64,000 nucleotides of DNA from Cacajao melanocephalus (lineage: Eukaryota; Chordata; Mammalia; Primates; Pitheciidae), in NCBI GenBank assembly GCA_963573385.1, contig CAUYLG010065692.1, positions 26,338-90,337 on the forward strand, read 5' to 3'. Positions within the stretch are counted from its first letter, which is position 1, and every line of letters begins with the position of its first letter. Positions 31,239 through 45,268 of the stretch are shown here, one piece after another. The notes under the pieces are model-generated. The model ran no database searches. It saw only the letters and a list, made by a program, of their open reading frames with translations, and had not been told where the DNA came from. A program made the translations under genes and the position numbers.

Positions 31239-31563
31239 TTTTTTTTTTTTTTTTTTTTTTTGATAACACAGGTTTGTTCTGTTACCCAGGCAAGACAGCA
31301 GTGGCACCATCATGGCTCACTGCAACCTCAATGTCCCAGGCTCAAGTGATCCTCCTACCTCAGCCTCCCAAGTAGGTAGGATGATGGGCACATGACACCA
31401 CGCCCAAATGATTTTTTGTGTGTGGTTTTTTTTTTTTAGTTTCATTACACAGGAGGTGTCACTATGTTGCCCAAGCAGGTCTCGAATTCCTGTTCTCAAG
31501 CAATCTTTCTGCATTGGCCTTCCAAAGTGCTGGGATTACAGGTGTGAGCCATGGCATCTGACC
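31239..31563 (-). mobile_element. AluJ-like element, antisense
   Basis: Starts with a T23 run, then gttctgttacccaggcaaga, atggctcactgcaacctcaa, tcctacctcagcctcccaag, to ggattacaggtgtgagccat and its 5' end at ctgacc. It is preceded by a GGTTTT-type tract at 31206-31238. It is head-to-head with the next Alu. Confidence 0.95.
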
Positions 31564-31591
31564 ATTTTTAGAATTAAAAATAGTAATAATA

Positions 31592-31895
31592 GGCCAGGCG
31601 TGGTGGCTCACATCTGTAAACACAGCACTTTGGGAGACAGAGGCGAGCAGATCACAAGGTGAGGAAATAGAGACCTTCCTGACCAACATGGTGAAACCCT
31701 GTCTCTACTAAAAATACACAGAATTAGTCAGGCATGGTGGCAGATGCCTGTAGTGCCAGCTACTAGGGAGCCTGAGGCAGGAGAATTACTTGAACCTGGG
31801 AGGGAGAGGTTGTAGTTAGCCAAGATGATGCCACTGTACTCCAGCCTGGGTGACAGAGTGAGACTCTGTCTCAAAATTAATAATAATAATAATAA
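31592..31895 (+). mobile_element. AluS-like element, sense
   Basis: Full-length, from ggccaggcgtggtggctcac to agactctgtctcaaaattaa with an (AAT)n tail. Only 28 bp separate its 5' end from the 5' end of the antisense Alu. Confidence 0.95.
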
Positions 31896-33114
<1,219 letters not shown>

Positions 33115-33407
33115 TAGTAGCCTTTGGAGCTATGCTTTAAATATAGATGATTTTCTGAAGCCCATTCCAGGTTCTTATTGTATTCTTATAGATTTTTTTT
33201 TGTGGTGGTTGTTTTTAAATTAAACTAAGGAGTGGAAAGACGGAATCAAACACCAACTCTAATTTCACGTATCCGAACAAAGAATACCTATATTGCATAA
33301 TTTTTCCCTGTATTTGAAAAATAAGCATTTTTTGTTATTCCAATGAAAGATCAGCTAGTTTGGTAGGTTGGATGAAGGATAGAGATAGTATGCAATTTTA
33401 TATGTAA

Positions 33408-33441
33408 GTATATATATATATATGTGGGATGTGTGTGTGTA
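33408..33441. repeat. (TA)n/(GT)n microsatellite
   Basis: gtatatatatatatatgtgg followed by gatgtgtgtgtgtat, 300 bp downstream of the 258-bp exon. Confidence 0.88.
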
Positions 33442-33502
33442 TTAGAATTTCAATCATTATTTTAAAAGTGAGAATGCATGTATTCAAAAACAATATGCTC
33501 TA

Positions 33503-35329
<1,827 letters not shown>

Positions 35330-35465
35330 TTTATGCAACATTTAATTCAATTAATTTTGATTGATCACCTGATACATGCCAGGGAGAATTATATGCCACT
35401 AAAGGAATTATATGCCACTAATGGAAACAAAGGCCCAGCCCTTGTTGAGCTTCTATTCCCTATTA
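35330..35465 (-). repeat. L2 3' end, antisense, with a 19-bp internal tandem duplication
   Basis: tgattgatcacctgatacat gccagg and aaaggcccagcccttgttga gcttc are the complement of an L2 end. Between them gaattatatgccactaaag is followed directly by gaattatatgccactaatg (35386-35404, 35405-35423). Confidence 0.7.
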
Positions 35466-35624
35466 AGGGATATGTAATTACTCATATTTTTAATACTATT
35501 GAATGGGATAATTGCACTTGTAACTGACCAATTGTTGCCTCTTACTTTACAGCATTTTTGATAACTTGAGTGTTTTTGATTATTTAATGTGATAGAACTG
35601 ACTCTAAGATAGGCAGAAGAGTGG

Positions 35625-35965
35625 CTGAACTAATTTACATTCCCATCAAACTGTACAAGCATTCCTTTTCCTCCACAACTGCGCCAACATTTAATTTTTG
35701 ACTTCTTAATAATAACCATTCAGACTATTGTGAAATGATATCTCATTGAGGTTTTGATTTGCATTTCTCTGATGATTAGTGCTGTTGAACATTTTTTCGT
35801 ATTTTTTTTGGCTGCATGTACATCTTCCTTTGAGAAGTTATCTGTTCATATCCTTTGCTCACTTTTTAATGAGGTTATTTATATTTTGCTTGTTGATTTA
35901 TTTCAGTTTCTTATAGGTTCTGGATATTAGACCTTTGCTTGATGCATAGTTTGCGAATATTTGCA
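35625..35965 (-). mobile_element. LINE-1 fragment, antisense (about 340 bp)
   Basis: The + strand shows the complement of an internal L1 ORF2/3' segment: ctaatttacattcccatcaa, gtgaaatgatatctcattga, ctgatgattagtgctgttga and cctttgctcactttttaat. It ends near ggatattagacctttgct. Truncated at both ends. Confidence 0.88.
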
Positions 35966-36689
35966 AGGTATAGTTTTAATGATAGAATTCAGCAAAGAGA
36001 ATTTGTAAACTTCTCAAGAGAGCAAGATGACGACTTGATGATGTGATGGGAAATCTGATTATAGCTAGGACTGTGAACCGAAATGGGAAAAACCTCACCT
36101 CATACACAATAAGATAAACATCACAGTCTTTATAATGGACTTATGTATCTGCAGTTTACTGCAGGGAACACATGTGCCATTTTGTTTACATGTTTCCTTT
36201 TTTCCTTTCCATATTTATTTATTATGTGTGCTATTCACCCCATTTATATTCATTTCTATTTTGTTGTATTGTCCAGTTTGATACATGATAATTATACTTC
36301 AATCCAGTCTTTGTTCCCACCCCCAAAACAGATGGGATGATAAACGAAATATAGTGCTGGAGTAGGAGAAATTCTTAAAATGATGTTAACAGGAGCTATT
36401 TATTTTTTATGATAATTAGCATTTGTTGTTGTCATGGTTGAATGCTTTTAAACACCCTGAAAGTCTGTTATAGCTCTGAATGATGTCCAAAAATGATGGA
36501 AAAGAATTGGCTTCAGAAACAAAGCTGTGTTTCTGTCAGTCATTTTGGAACATATGATTCATTTTAAATATAAACTAAAAATAAGTTGGATAGCTGACAG
36601 CTTGTAAGCAATTCCAGGATAAGTTGTGCATATTTGCTTTAAAATCCCTGTGTTTCATCTTTGTTTATAGATCAGCAGTCCATTAACAA

Positions 36690-36930
36690 AAAAAACTCTG
36701 GACTGGTAAACAGAAGCCTGAGATTTTAGTCCCAGTTTTGCTACTGAATTACTGGTACAACTTCAGAAAAGACAAGAAGGGAATGGAAATGACTGCAGAA
36801 ATGAACTATAATGCACTATGAACTGACATTGTGGTAGTTGCTGTCACATAAACTATTTAACTTCATCTTCAAAACAATTCTATGAGTCCCAAAGGAAACA
36901 GATTATTATGACATCATGACTATTACCTCC
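36690..36930. repeat. MIR fragments, sense then antisense
   Basis: 36690-36765 (ggactggtaaacagaagcct, ttttagtcccagttttgcta c) reads as sense MIR. 36830-36930 (ctatttaacttcatcttcaa aacaattctatgag) reads as antisense MIR. Both are diverged. Confidence 0.5.
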
Positions 36931-36934
36931 AGTG

Positions 36935-37720
36935 ACTGGCTACCCTGCCCACCAAGCCTAAGCCAGAAACATGAATGTCTTCCTTGATTCTTTTCTTTTT
37001 TCGACTCCACAATCGGTCGTCAATTCTATACTTCTATGATCTCTAAAATATTTTATTTCTTCCTACCCCCTACCACTTCTTAGGTCGAAATCACCTTCCT
37101 CTGTCATCTGGATTATTACTAACAGACTTCTAACTGATCTCCAGTTTTGTAGTCTCTCCACTGCAGTTAGTGTAATTTTCAAAAAATGCAATTCTGATCC
37201 ATTCCCCTCTTAATAGCTTCTCATTCCTCTAAGGCATTTTTGAGAAGACTTATGATGTTTGATGTGATCTAGTACCTGTACTTCTCCAATGACATTCGAG
37301 TCTAAATCCTCCACTGATTTATTTCAAGTTGAGCCATTAGACACCTTTTAGTTGTTGAAAATAATATTCTGTTCACCCTGAAAGCCCTCATTCTGAGCCT
37401 ATTCCTCCTAGTCACCAAGTGCACACAGGTACATGTGCACATTTGCACAAACACACTCATGCATACCATCTGGCTTGGATATTACAAAGAAGGGCTGCCC
37501 TGATCCCTGCTTTCAAGTCTGGAATAGATCTCTCCAAACACATCCCAAAGCACCGTAGAAACTTCTGTGACCATCCCCACACCCCTGAGAACTTTCATCA
37601 CACTCTGAATGGCTTTTCTTGGGTGCATCTTCTACTGGATCAACCACACATCTGAGCAGGGTGAACCCTAAGGCTGCTCGCTGTTTTATCACCAGCATCT
37701 AGAATGTTGCCTGGTTGTGG
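36935..37720 (+). repeat. L2, sense, about 0.8 kb
   Basis: Follows the L2 pattern: ctgatctccagttttgtagt ctctcc, gcaattctgatccattcccc, gatgtgatctagtacctgta, ggatattacaaagaagggct and a ctagaatgttgcctgg end. The open frames at 37419-37698 on both strands lie in this old repeat. Confidence 0.7.
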
Positions 37721-38004
37721 AAGTACCTTAATACTTTTTAAAAATAGGAAGATGTTTATATCCATTTTTAAGCAAGATAATTCCCAAGAGTTAAGTATTC
37801 TGCCCAAGGTCAAATTTGGTTAGGTAGCCTTTAAGTGCTTGCCATTTAGCCATTTAAGAAATAGATTCAGCCATAATTTTCAGATATATGGACAAGATTT
37901 TTGTTATAATTTCAAAAAGATTATAAGAATGTTAGAGTGAATTGTGTTTATGTTTGATTTCAACTGCAATTAAACATATATGTATATACTTATTTGAGTA
38001 ATCA

Positions 38005-38340
38005 TTCATTAAATTTCCGTATACAAGCTGCTGTCTTACGCAGAGGGAACAAGAATTGTAAATAAAACTTGACCCTCTCCATGGGCTCAGAGTAGAGTAA
38101 GTTGGAAAAGGATAATGCTATACTCTAGTGTAACGAGTGCTCAGAGAGGCAAGAAAACAATATCATGCAGCTCAGGAGAAGAAGCTGGCTGTAAAGGATG
38201 GAGGAGGGTTTTAGAGAAAGTGACATTGCTATAAAATTATCATGAAGGATAAGTAAAAACTGGAGAAGAGTCTACAGGGTGCAACATGTGTAAATGTGAG
38301 AATGCCTGAGGGAGCCAGTTTGTCAGGAAATTGCAAGCAC
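38005..38340 (-). repeat. L2 3' end, antisense
   Basis: cattcattaaatttccgtat, then gaccctctccatgggctcag agtag and ggagggttttagagaaagtg acatt follow the complement of the L2 3' region. Confidence 0.65.
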
Positions 38341-38624
38341 TTCATTATGACTAACAGAAACAAGGAAGATGAGGAATGATCAGTGGGTTTTATAAAAAGC
38401 TAGCATAAGAGAGATCGCAAAGAGATTTGTACTACCAAATCCAGATTTTCTTGGCTACCCTGCCCTGGAATCTGCATGGTTATAGCAATATCGGTGGTGT
38501 TTGTGTGATGTGAGCCTGCTTATCAAATCACCATTGAATGCCTCGAAAATGGGCATGTATCTATTCATTGTTTTCCTGGATACTTAGAAAAAGATGTAGA
38601 GAGAGTGAGGTCTGTCAGCCTAGA

Positions 38625-38835
38625 CTCTTGCGGTTACTATGGTCTTTGGTGTGAGAACATTCTAGATTGAAATCCTGGTCCTGTTGTGTAATTTTTAGCA
38701 AGGGATTTGACCACTAAAAGTCTGAGACATGGTGCATGTGTAAGGTGAAGATAATACATATCATACTTCTCAGGATTGTTGTCATGTGAAGTGCCTTATA
38801 GAGCGAACATAACAGGAATTTAAAACTTTCAACAA
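38625..38835 (+). repeat. MIR SINE, sense
   Basis: Full MIR layout: tggtctttggtgtgagaaca, attgaaatcctggtcctgtt, gatttgaccactaaaagtct, tactt ctcaggattgttgtc and gtgaagtgccttatagagc. Confidence 0.75.
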
Positions 38836-39109
38836 TATAAATGTAATGGGCTATGTGCCATTTTTCCTTCATTAAACTCTATGCTAAAGAAATTATTAAT
38901 CTCACAATTTTTGAAATTGATACAGGTTTATTGTAGCAAATTCAGGAATTACAATAAAGTATAATAAAAATAAGATAAAATAATCAAGGTTTTTACTATC
39001 AAGTTAATGATTTTAGATTTCTTTCCAGTCTATTTCTCTACAAATACATACACACACATACACAAAAAGAGCATATCACTTAGAGTTCTGGGCAAGAAAC
39101 AGAAGAAAC

Positions 39110-39250
39110 ACATAGCTTATAATCCCACATTTTTAATATGAGAGAACTTAGATGCAGTGAGTTGAAGTAATTTGCCCAAGGTTACATAGCACGTAAGTGA
39201 TAGGTCTCAGTTTTGAAACTCTAGAATCTACTGTTAAATACTGTGACATG
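39110..39250 (-). repeat. MIR SINE, antisense
   Basis: gttgaagtaatttgcccaag gttacatagcacgtaagtg and ctcagttttgaaactctaga are the complement of MIR. Confidence 0.75.
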
Positions 39251-39309
39251 ATATTAGTTGTTGTTTTATTTAGTGGGGCTTTTTTTTTGCTCTTTTTAAA
39301 AATTATCAT

Positions 39310-39700
39310 TTTTAGCAAGAGAGTGGCATGATTAGAACTATTTTTGTTAATGGCTTTCTGACTGCAGTATGGAAAATATGTTGGGGTTATGAAATATGGA
39401 GAGCATTAGGGCAACACCAGAAGCAGGAGAGTTTCTGAATTAGCCAAGTTGCAAACAAATGACAGTTTCAATTAAGAAGGTTTTGATGAAATTATGTTGA
39501 GTTGATGAATCTTAAGGGGACTTAGGAGATACAGATTGCAGAATTTAGTAAGTGGATCCCGGGAAGGAGTGATGAAGACAGGATAGAAGAATGATTCTAC
39601 GTTTCTAGTCCGGGATATTGATCAGTGGCACATTTACCTAGAAGGGGAAAACAAAAACAAAGAGCTTTGAGAGAGAAGATGGTGGCTGCTTCTTAACATG
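39310..39700 (-). repeat. L2, antisense
   Basis: gagagtggcatgattagaac, gaatgattctacgtttctag and agtggcacatttacctagaa follow the complement of the L2 body. Confidence 0.6.
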
Positions 39701-39869
39701 TTAAGTTTAAAGCAGCTATGAAATGTTCACTTGGTATCATTCAGTGCTATTGGAGGTATCATAAACACATCTTTAAAATAGTAATTTAGTATAGGCAGGC
39801 ATAAAATGCATCCATTGATATTTTGCTCTGCTCTTCATTTGAACTTCTTTGTAGTATTAGAAAATGGAA

Positions 39870-40191
39870 GGTTTGATACAGTAACTCATGCATGTAATCG
39901 CAGAACTTTGAGAGGCCAAGGTGGGTAGATCACGAGGTCAGGAGATCAAGACCATCCTGGCCAATATGGTAAAACCCTGTGTGTACTAACAACACAAAAA
40001 TTAGCCAGGTGTGGTGGCATGCGCCTATAGTCCCAGCTACTCAGGAGGCTGAGGCAGGAGAATCACTTGAACATGGGGTGGATGTTGCAGTGAGACGATA
40101 TCACACCACTGCACTCCAGCCTGGATGACAGAGCAAGACTCTGTATCAAAAAAAAAAAAAAAAAAAAAAAGGAAAAGAAAAGAAAAGAAAA
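39870..40191 (+). mobile_element. AluS/AluY-class element, sense, with A-tail and (AAAAG)n
   Basis: A full dimer from ggtttgatacagtaactcat to ctccagcctggatgacagag. The 22-A tail is followed by an AAAAG-type microsatellite. Several CpG sites have decayed. Confidence 0.94.
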
Positions 40192-40920
40192 ACAATGAAA
40201 CAAAAATAGGATGATAGTACAAAAGGATTGAGTTAAAGGGTGGGCAGTCATGGAGATAAAAATAGACATGAGAAGATGTTAGGGGACAGAATGTACATTC
40301 TTTTAATTCGTGATAGAAAAGCAGTAATCTTTTTAGGAATTGTAGTATTTGCCAACTTGAGCCTTGACTAATTTCTGTAATATGATTATTTAAAAAAAAG
40401 CCAAAGCTTTCATCTTAAGCAAAAGCAAAAACACTTTCTTTAAATGCTAACTTTATTCATTTGGATGAAGTATATTTATAGACTGCTTTAGATACATCTC
40501 TGTTTATGGAGTTAGTTTAATAAAATGGAAAGTCAATTAATAGTGAAAAGTCATTTTATCTTGCACATATATTTAAATAGAATAAAATAAAATTAAAGTT
40601 ACTATAAAATATACCTGGAAGACACTAATTTTTGAATAATATAACAATTTTTGTATTAAAAATCATACAACCAAATAATTTCAATTTTATTTCAGAGAGT
40701 GGGCTAATTTGGATCTAGGATGATTATAGGTTGTACATTTTAAATACAAGCTTCAAGTGCTGTGTTCTGTAATTCCAAGTGTAAATACAATTAGCAATTA
40801 TTAGTTAAACTTAATTATTTGGATATAGTTGATTACATAGCTTGGTTAGTAGTATTTCCACACGGTTATGCTTGAACTTATTTGTTTATTCCTATTTAAG
40901 CAATCATGAAAATGTTTTAG
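40192..40920. other. Intronic, no gene or repeat recognised
   Basis: AT-rich single-copy-looking DNA between an Alu and the sense L1. Confidence 0.5.
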
Positions 40921-42080
40921 AAAAAATAATAACTCAAGATGGATTAAAGACTTAAACATAAGACCTAAAACTGTACAAACCCTAGAAGAAAACCTAGGTA
41001 ATACCATTCAGGACATAGACATGGGCAAAGACTCCATGACTAAAACACCAAAAGCAATGGCAACAAAAGCCAAAATTGGCAAATGAGATCTAATTAATCT
41101 AAAGAGCTTCTGCACAGCAAAAGAAACTATCAGAGTGAACAGGCAACCTACACAATGGGAAAAATTTTTGCAATCTATCCATCTGTCAAAGGGCTAATAC
41201 CCAGAATCTACAAGGAACTTAAATTTACAAGAAAAAAAAAATCCCATCGCAAAGTGGGCAAAGGATATGAACAGATGCTTCTCAAAAGAAGACATTTATG
41301 CAGCCAACAAACATATGAAAAAAAGCTCATCATCACTGGTTATTTGAGAAATGCAAATCAAAACCACATCTCACAGCAGTTAGGATGATGATCTTTAAAA
41401 AGTCAGGAAACAACAAATGCTGGAGAGGATGTGGAGAAATAGGAATGCTTTTACACTGTTGGTGGGAGTGTAAATTAGTTCAACCATTGTGGAAGACTGT
41501 ATGGCGATTCCTCAAAGATCTAGACCCAGAAATACCATTTGACCCAGCAATCCCATTACTTGATATATACCCAAAGGATTATAAATCATTTTTCTATAAA
41601 GACATATGCACACATATGTTTATTGCAGCACTATTCACAATAGCAAAGCCTTAGAACCAACCTAAATGCCCATCGATGATAGACTGGATAAAGAAAATCT
41701 GCCACGTATACACCATGGAATACTATGAAGCCACAAAAAAGGATGAGTTTATGTCCTTTGCAGGGACATGGATGAAGCTGAAAACCATCATTCTCAGCAA
41801 ACTAACACAGGAACAGAAAACCAAACACCACATGTTCTTGTTCGTAAGTAAGAGCTGAAAAGTGAGAACAAATGGAAACAGACAGGGGAACATCACACAC
41901 CAGGGCCTGTCAGGGTGTCGGGGAGCTAGGAAAGGGATAGCATTAGGAGAAATACCTAATGTAGATGATGGATTGACGGGTGCAGCAAACCACTATGGCA
42001 TATGTATACCTACCTATGTAACAAACCTGCAAGTTCTGCACATGTATCCCAGAAGTTAAAGTATAAAAAAAAAAAAGAAA
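40921..42080 (+). mobile_element. LINE-1 (L1PA/PB-like), sense, 5'-truncated, with A-tail
   Basis: About 1.16 kb from aactcaagatggattaaaga to the 3' end cccagaagttaaagtataa plus an A-run at 42065-42076. It contains the end of ORF2 (peptide pieces such as [19 protein letters not shown] and PFDPAIPLLDIYPKD in separate frames) and the L1 3' UTR. Frames are broken, so it has no activity. It is the same orientation as GRIK2. Confidence 0.93.
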
Positions 42081-42689
42081 ATTATTCCTTGCGTTCTGAT
42101 TAAATGATAGTGAATATTTCTAAATATGTTCATAGGACTAATTCTCTAAGTTTTAAAACCTTTAAAATATAGGGCAACACTGGAAGACAAAAATATAGTT
42201 TCAAATGCTTAACAATCACAATTCATGCTTCTGCAGATAGTGAAATAAATACTAGATCTAAAAATACAGAAGTAGCATGTCTTGTACCAAACTTCAATAA
42301 TATTTGCCTTTTTGGGGAGAACAACATGAAAGAAAAATAATTCCCCTGGTGATGGTCAAACACTGCCTTTTTTTAAATTTACATTTTCCTAAATTTAAGC
42401 ATATTGACATGCACATTTTTGGTAGATACTGCCTCCCGCTCCCCACAGACTTTCCTTGTTCTTGGTTATCTTCCTTTCTATGGGGCGAAGTGGGAAGGAT
42501 AGTTCTTGTATCATCTCTCTGAAACACTTGACAATTTTGACTACTCCTTTTTTCAGGGCAAAAATAATATTCTTTTACTTTGGCTTCTGCACTGTCATTC
42601 TATCCCTGCAATCTCCTTTTTGGCCATTTATTCCCATTCTCATATGCTTAAATTGCTTTTTCTTTTCCTATTTCTTAACTGATGATGAT

Positions 42690-43520
42690 GTTCATGATTT
42701 TATTCCCAGCTGTAGACTCATCCTTCTACATCTTCAGTTGTTTGTACTGACCTCTGTACTCAGTTCCAGCCATTACTGACCATCCTTATTTAGATGTCTC
42801 AGGTACATCTAACCCAACATAACAAAAGCCAAACTCAGTATCTTTGCTCCAAATTTGCTTTTTTCTGCTCAGTTTCCCTCTTTATTGGGTTGCCCTCATC
42901 AGATCCTTAGTGATCATTCTAGAATCTTTCCTCTCTCTCACCCTCTATTTTCAATTGATCACTTAGACTTCTCATTTTTATTTCCCTTTTTCAAATTTAC
43001 TCCTAGCGTCTATCCATGTCTTAGGTAATATCCTTATCATTTAGTGCCCAAACCATGCCCTGCCTACTGCTCTATTTCAGTGCATCTACCTGACATACAG
43101 GTAGATGTATGTCTTTTTTGAAACGATAGTCTCTTGATGTCATTCCCAAGCTTAAAGCTGTTTATTGTCTCCCCAGTCAGAGAAAAATGAATTGTTCCTC
43201 AGCATGACACATACAGTGCCCATCATCGACACTGTCATACCTCTGTGATTTTAAATTTCTGGTATTGTTTCTCTTAACATTGCGCTACAGCTTTCCTTGA
43301 ATAATTATAGTTCTCTGTTACCAACATGCTCTGCTTTCTCAGTCTCTTTGCTCTACAGAAGTTGACCTCTCTGCCTGATGTGTCTTTCCCATTTGGTGAC
43401 CTATTCATCACCTTTAAGATGTACCTTAAAACAGTCTTGTGAAGTAACCTTCCCTGACTCCTGTCCATGTGTGAATGGATAACTCTATTCCTTTGTATGT
43501 TATCTACTAAAGTAACTCTT
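42690..43520 (+). repeat. L2, sense, about 0.8 kb
   Basis: ctgcctgatgtgtctttccc, gtaaccttccctgactcctg and catgctctgctttctcagtc match the sense L2 body. An inverted repeat begins at its right end (43502). Confidence 0.65.
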
Positions 43521-43646
43521 GCATCATGCAAGAATATTCTAATATTATTTCTAAATATTTAGAAATATTCTAAATATTAGAATATATCTAATTTAGAATA
43601 GTAATTTAGAATATTATTTCTTGATGCAAGAGTTACTTTAGTAGAT
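43502..43646. repeat. Inverted repeat with 25-bp perfect arms
   Basis: 43502-43526 and 43622-43646 are exact reverse complements (left arm begins atctactaaagtaactcttg). After a 6-nt mismatch the arms also pair over AATATTCTAA. The core is AT-rich and includes the palindrome tctaaatatttaga. Confidence 0.95.
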
Positions 43647-43834
43647 AAAATAGTTAATCTTCATTTCTGTAGTAAATCTTCTTTTCAGCATCCTCACGTA
43701 ACTAATTTACCAGGGGTGATGCTATCCTGGGCATGGACGCTCTAAATATCTTACAATTTATTTTTTTATTTATTCATTTGTTGTTTGTGTGTTTATTTAT
43801 TGCCTTATTTGCTCCACAAATCATTATCAATATC

Positions 43835-44140
43835 TAGTATTTGTCAACACTGGTTTAGGTACTGGAGATAGATAAGTAAACAAAACAGTCAAAAATTCTT
43901 TGCCTTATGGAGCTTACATTCTAATGTAGTGTGATAATAACAAAATATACATGTGTATGCTATAGTATTAAATGTGATAGGTGTTATGAAGAGAAATAAA
44001 GCAGGAGAGATGTGTAGGGAGTGCATGGGAGGGAATATTGCAGTATTAAGTAGGATTGTCAGAAGATACCTTTCTTAGAAAGTGACATTTAAACTAAGAC
44101 TTGAATAAACTAAGGAATTATGCCATAGAAATATCCAAAA
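43835..44140 (-). repeat. L2 3' end, antisense
   Basis: tgtcaacactggtttaggta ctggagatagataag, ttatggagcttacattctaa, gataggtgttatgaagag and agtgacatttaaactaagac are the complement of the L2 3' region. Confidence 0.82.
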
Positions 44141-44350
44141 TAAAAGTGTTTCAGAAAAAAAGCAAGGAGGAAAACTGTAACCCAGGGGAAAAGAGACTAA
44201 CAATTTTGAGGCAAAGGAGACATGTTTTAGCTTTGATGATGAGTTTTTGGAAAATCTAAAAACCAAAGGAGACTATTGTGACATCTGTCACTTGTTTTAT
44301 ATGTGTACATATGTATATATGTGTAGGTGTGTTGATATATGATTGCATAT

Positions 44351-44442
44351 GTATAGATTCCATTACTGTTTTAGTGACAGTAAAGTCATTTTTTATGTAT
44401 AGGTTTCATTACTGTTTTAGTGACAATAAAGTCATTTTTTAA
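44351..44442. repeat. Tandem duplication, two 46-bp units
   Basis: 44351-44396 and 44397-44442 both contain ttactgttttagtgaca followed by taaagtcatttttt, with about four mismatches in 46 bp. Confidence 0.92.
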
Positions 44443-44460
44443 AAAATCGCTTTGTGTAAG

Positions 44461-44668
44461 CCTGGGCAACATAGTGAAACCTGGTCTCTACAGAAAAAAA
44501 AAAATTAATTAGCTAAGTGTGATGGCACTTACCTGTAACTCCAGCTACTCAGGAGGCTGAGGTGAGATGGTTGCTTGAGCCCAGGAAGTTGAGGCTACAG
44601 AGAACCATGATTGCACCACCCTACTCCAGCCTGAGCAACAAAGTAAGATTCTATCTCAAACAAATACA
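44461..44668 (+). mobile_element. AluJ-like element, sense, 5'-truncated
   Basis: Begins at cctgggcaacatagtgaaac and ends ctgagcaacaaagtaagatt ctatctcaaa. The ttgcttgagcccaggaagtt block suggests AluJ. Confidence 0.92.
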
Positions 44669-45006
44669 CAAAGAAACAATAATTCACTATAAAGACTTGT
44701 CCACATAAAAGTTTATTTTTATATATTTGTTGCATAGTAATGATTGTGGTCCATAACACTGGCCCCTGAAAAGTTGACAGCATTGATTTTTAATTCCAAT
44801 AAGATTACAGATAAAGAAGAGATATGTCTGACATTTATTCATTTCTGCAAGATGTAATAGGTCATTTATTGAATGCTTAATTAAAAATAAGTGATTCTGT
44901 ATCAGAAATACCTCTAAAAAAATCTGTATCCTATCTGCATTAAATTTAAATGTAGGTTTGTTACTTGTGATACACTAGGTTTTAAAACCAGTTTTCTGAC
45001 TGGGAA

Positions 45007-45268
45007 CTGGGAGGCAAAGGCGGGTGAATCACTTGAGGGCAGGAATTCGAGACATGGCCAATATGGTGAAACCCCATATCTTCTAAAAAATACTAAAATT
45101 AGCCGGGCATGATGGTGCATGCCTGTAATCCCAGCTACTCAGGAGGCTGAGGCACAAGAATCACTTGAACCCAGGAGGCAGAGGTTGCAGTGAGTCTAGA
45201 TTGTGCTACTGCACTACAGCCTGGGTGACAAAGCAAAACTCCGTATCAAAAAATAAACAAATAAATAG
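45007..45268 (+). mobile_element. AluS-like element, sense, 5'-truncated
   Basis: Begins at ctgggaggcaaaggcgggtg and includes ttagccgggcatgatggtgc and gcactacagcctgggtgaca, with an AAATA-type tail. A short internal deletion removes part of the gaccagcctggcc block. Confidence 0.93.

Noticed and set aside
41155..41858. Three consecutive + strand frames that could look like a gene
   Set aside because: They are broken pieces of the L1 ORF2 C-terminus and 3' UTR in a 5'-truncated insertion.
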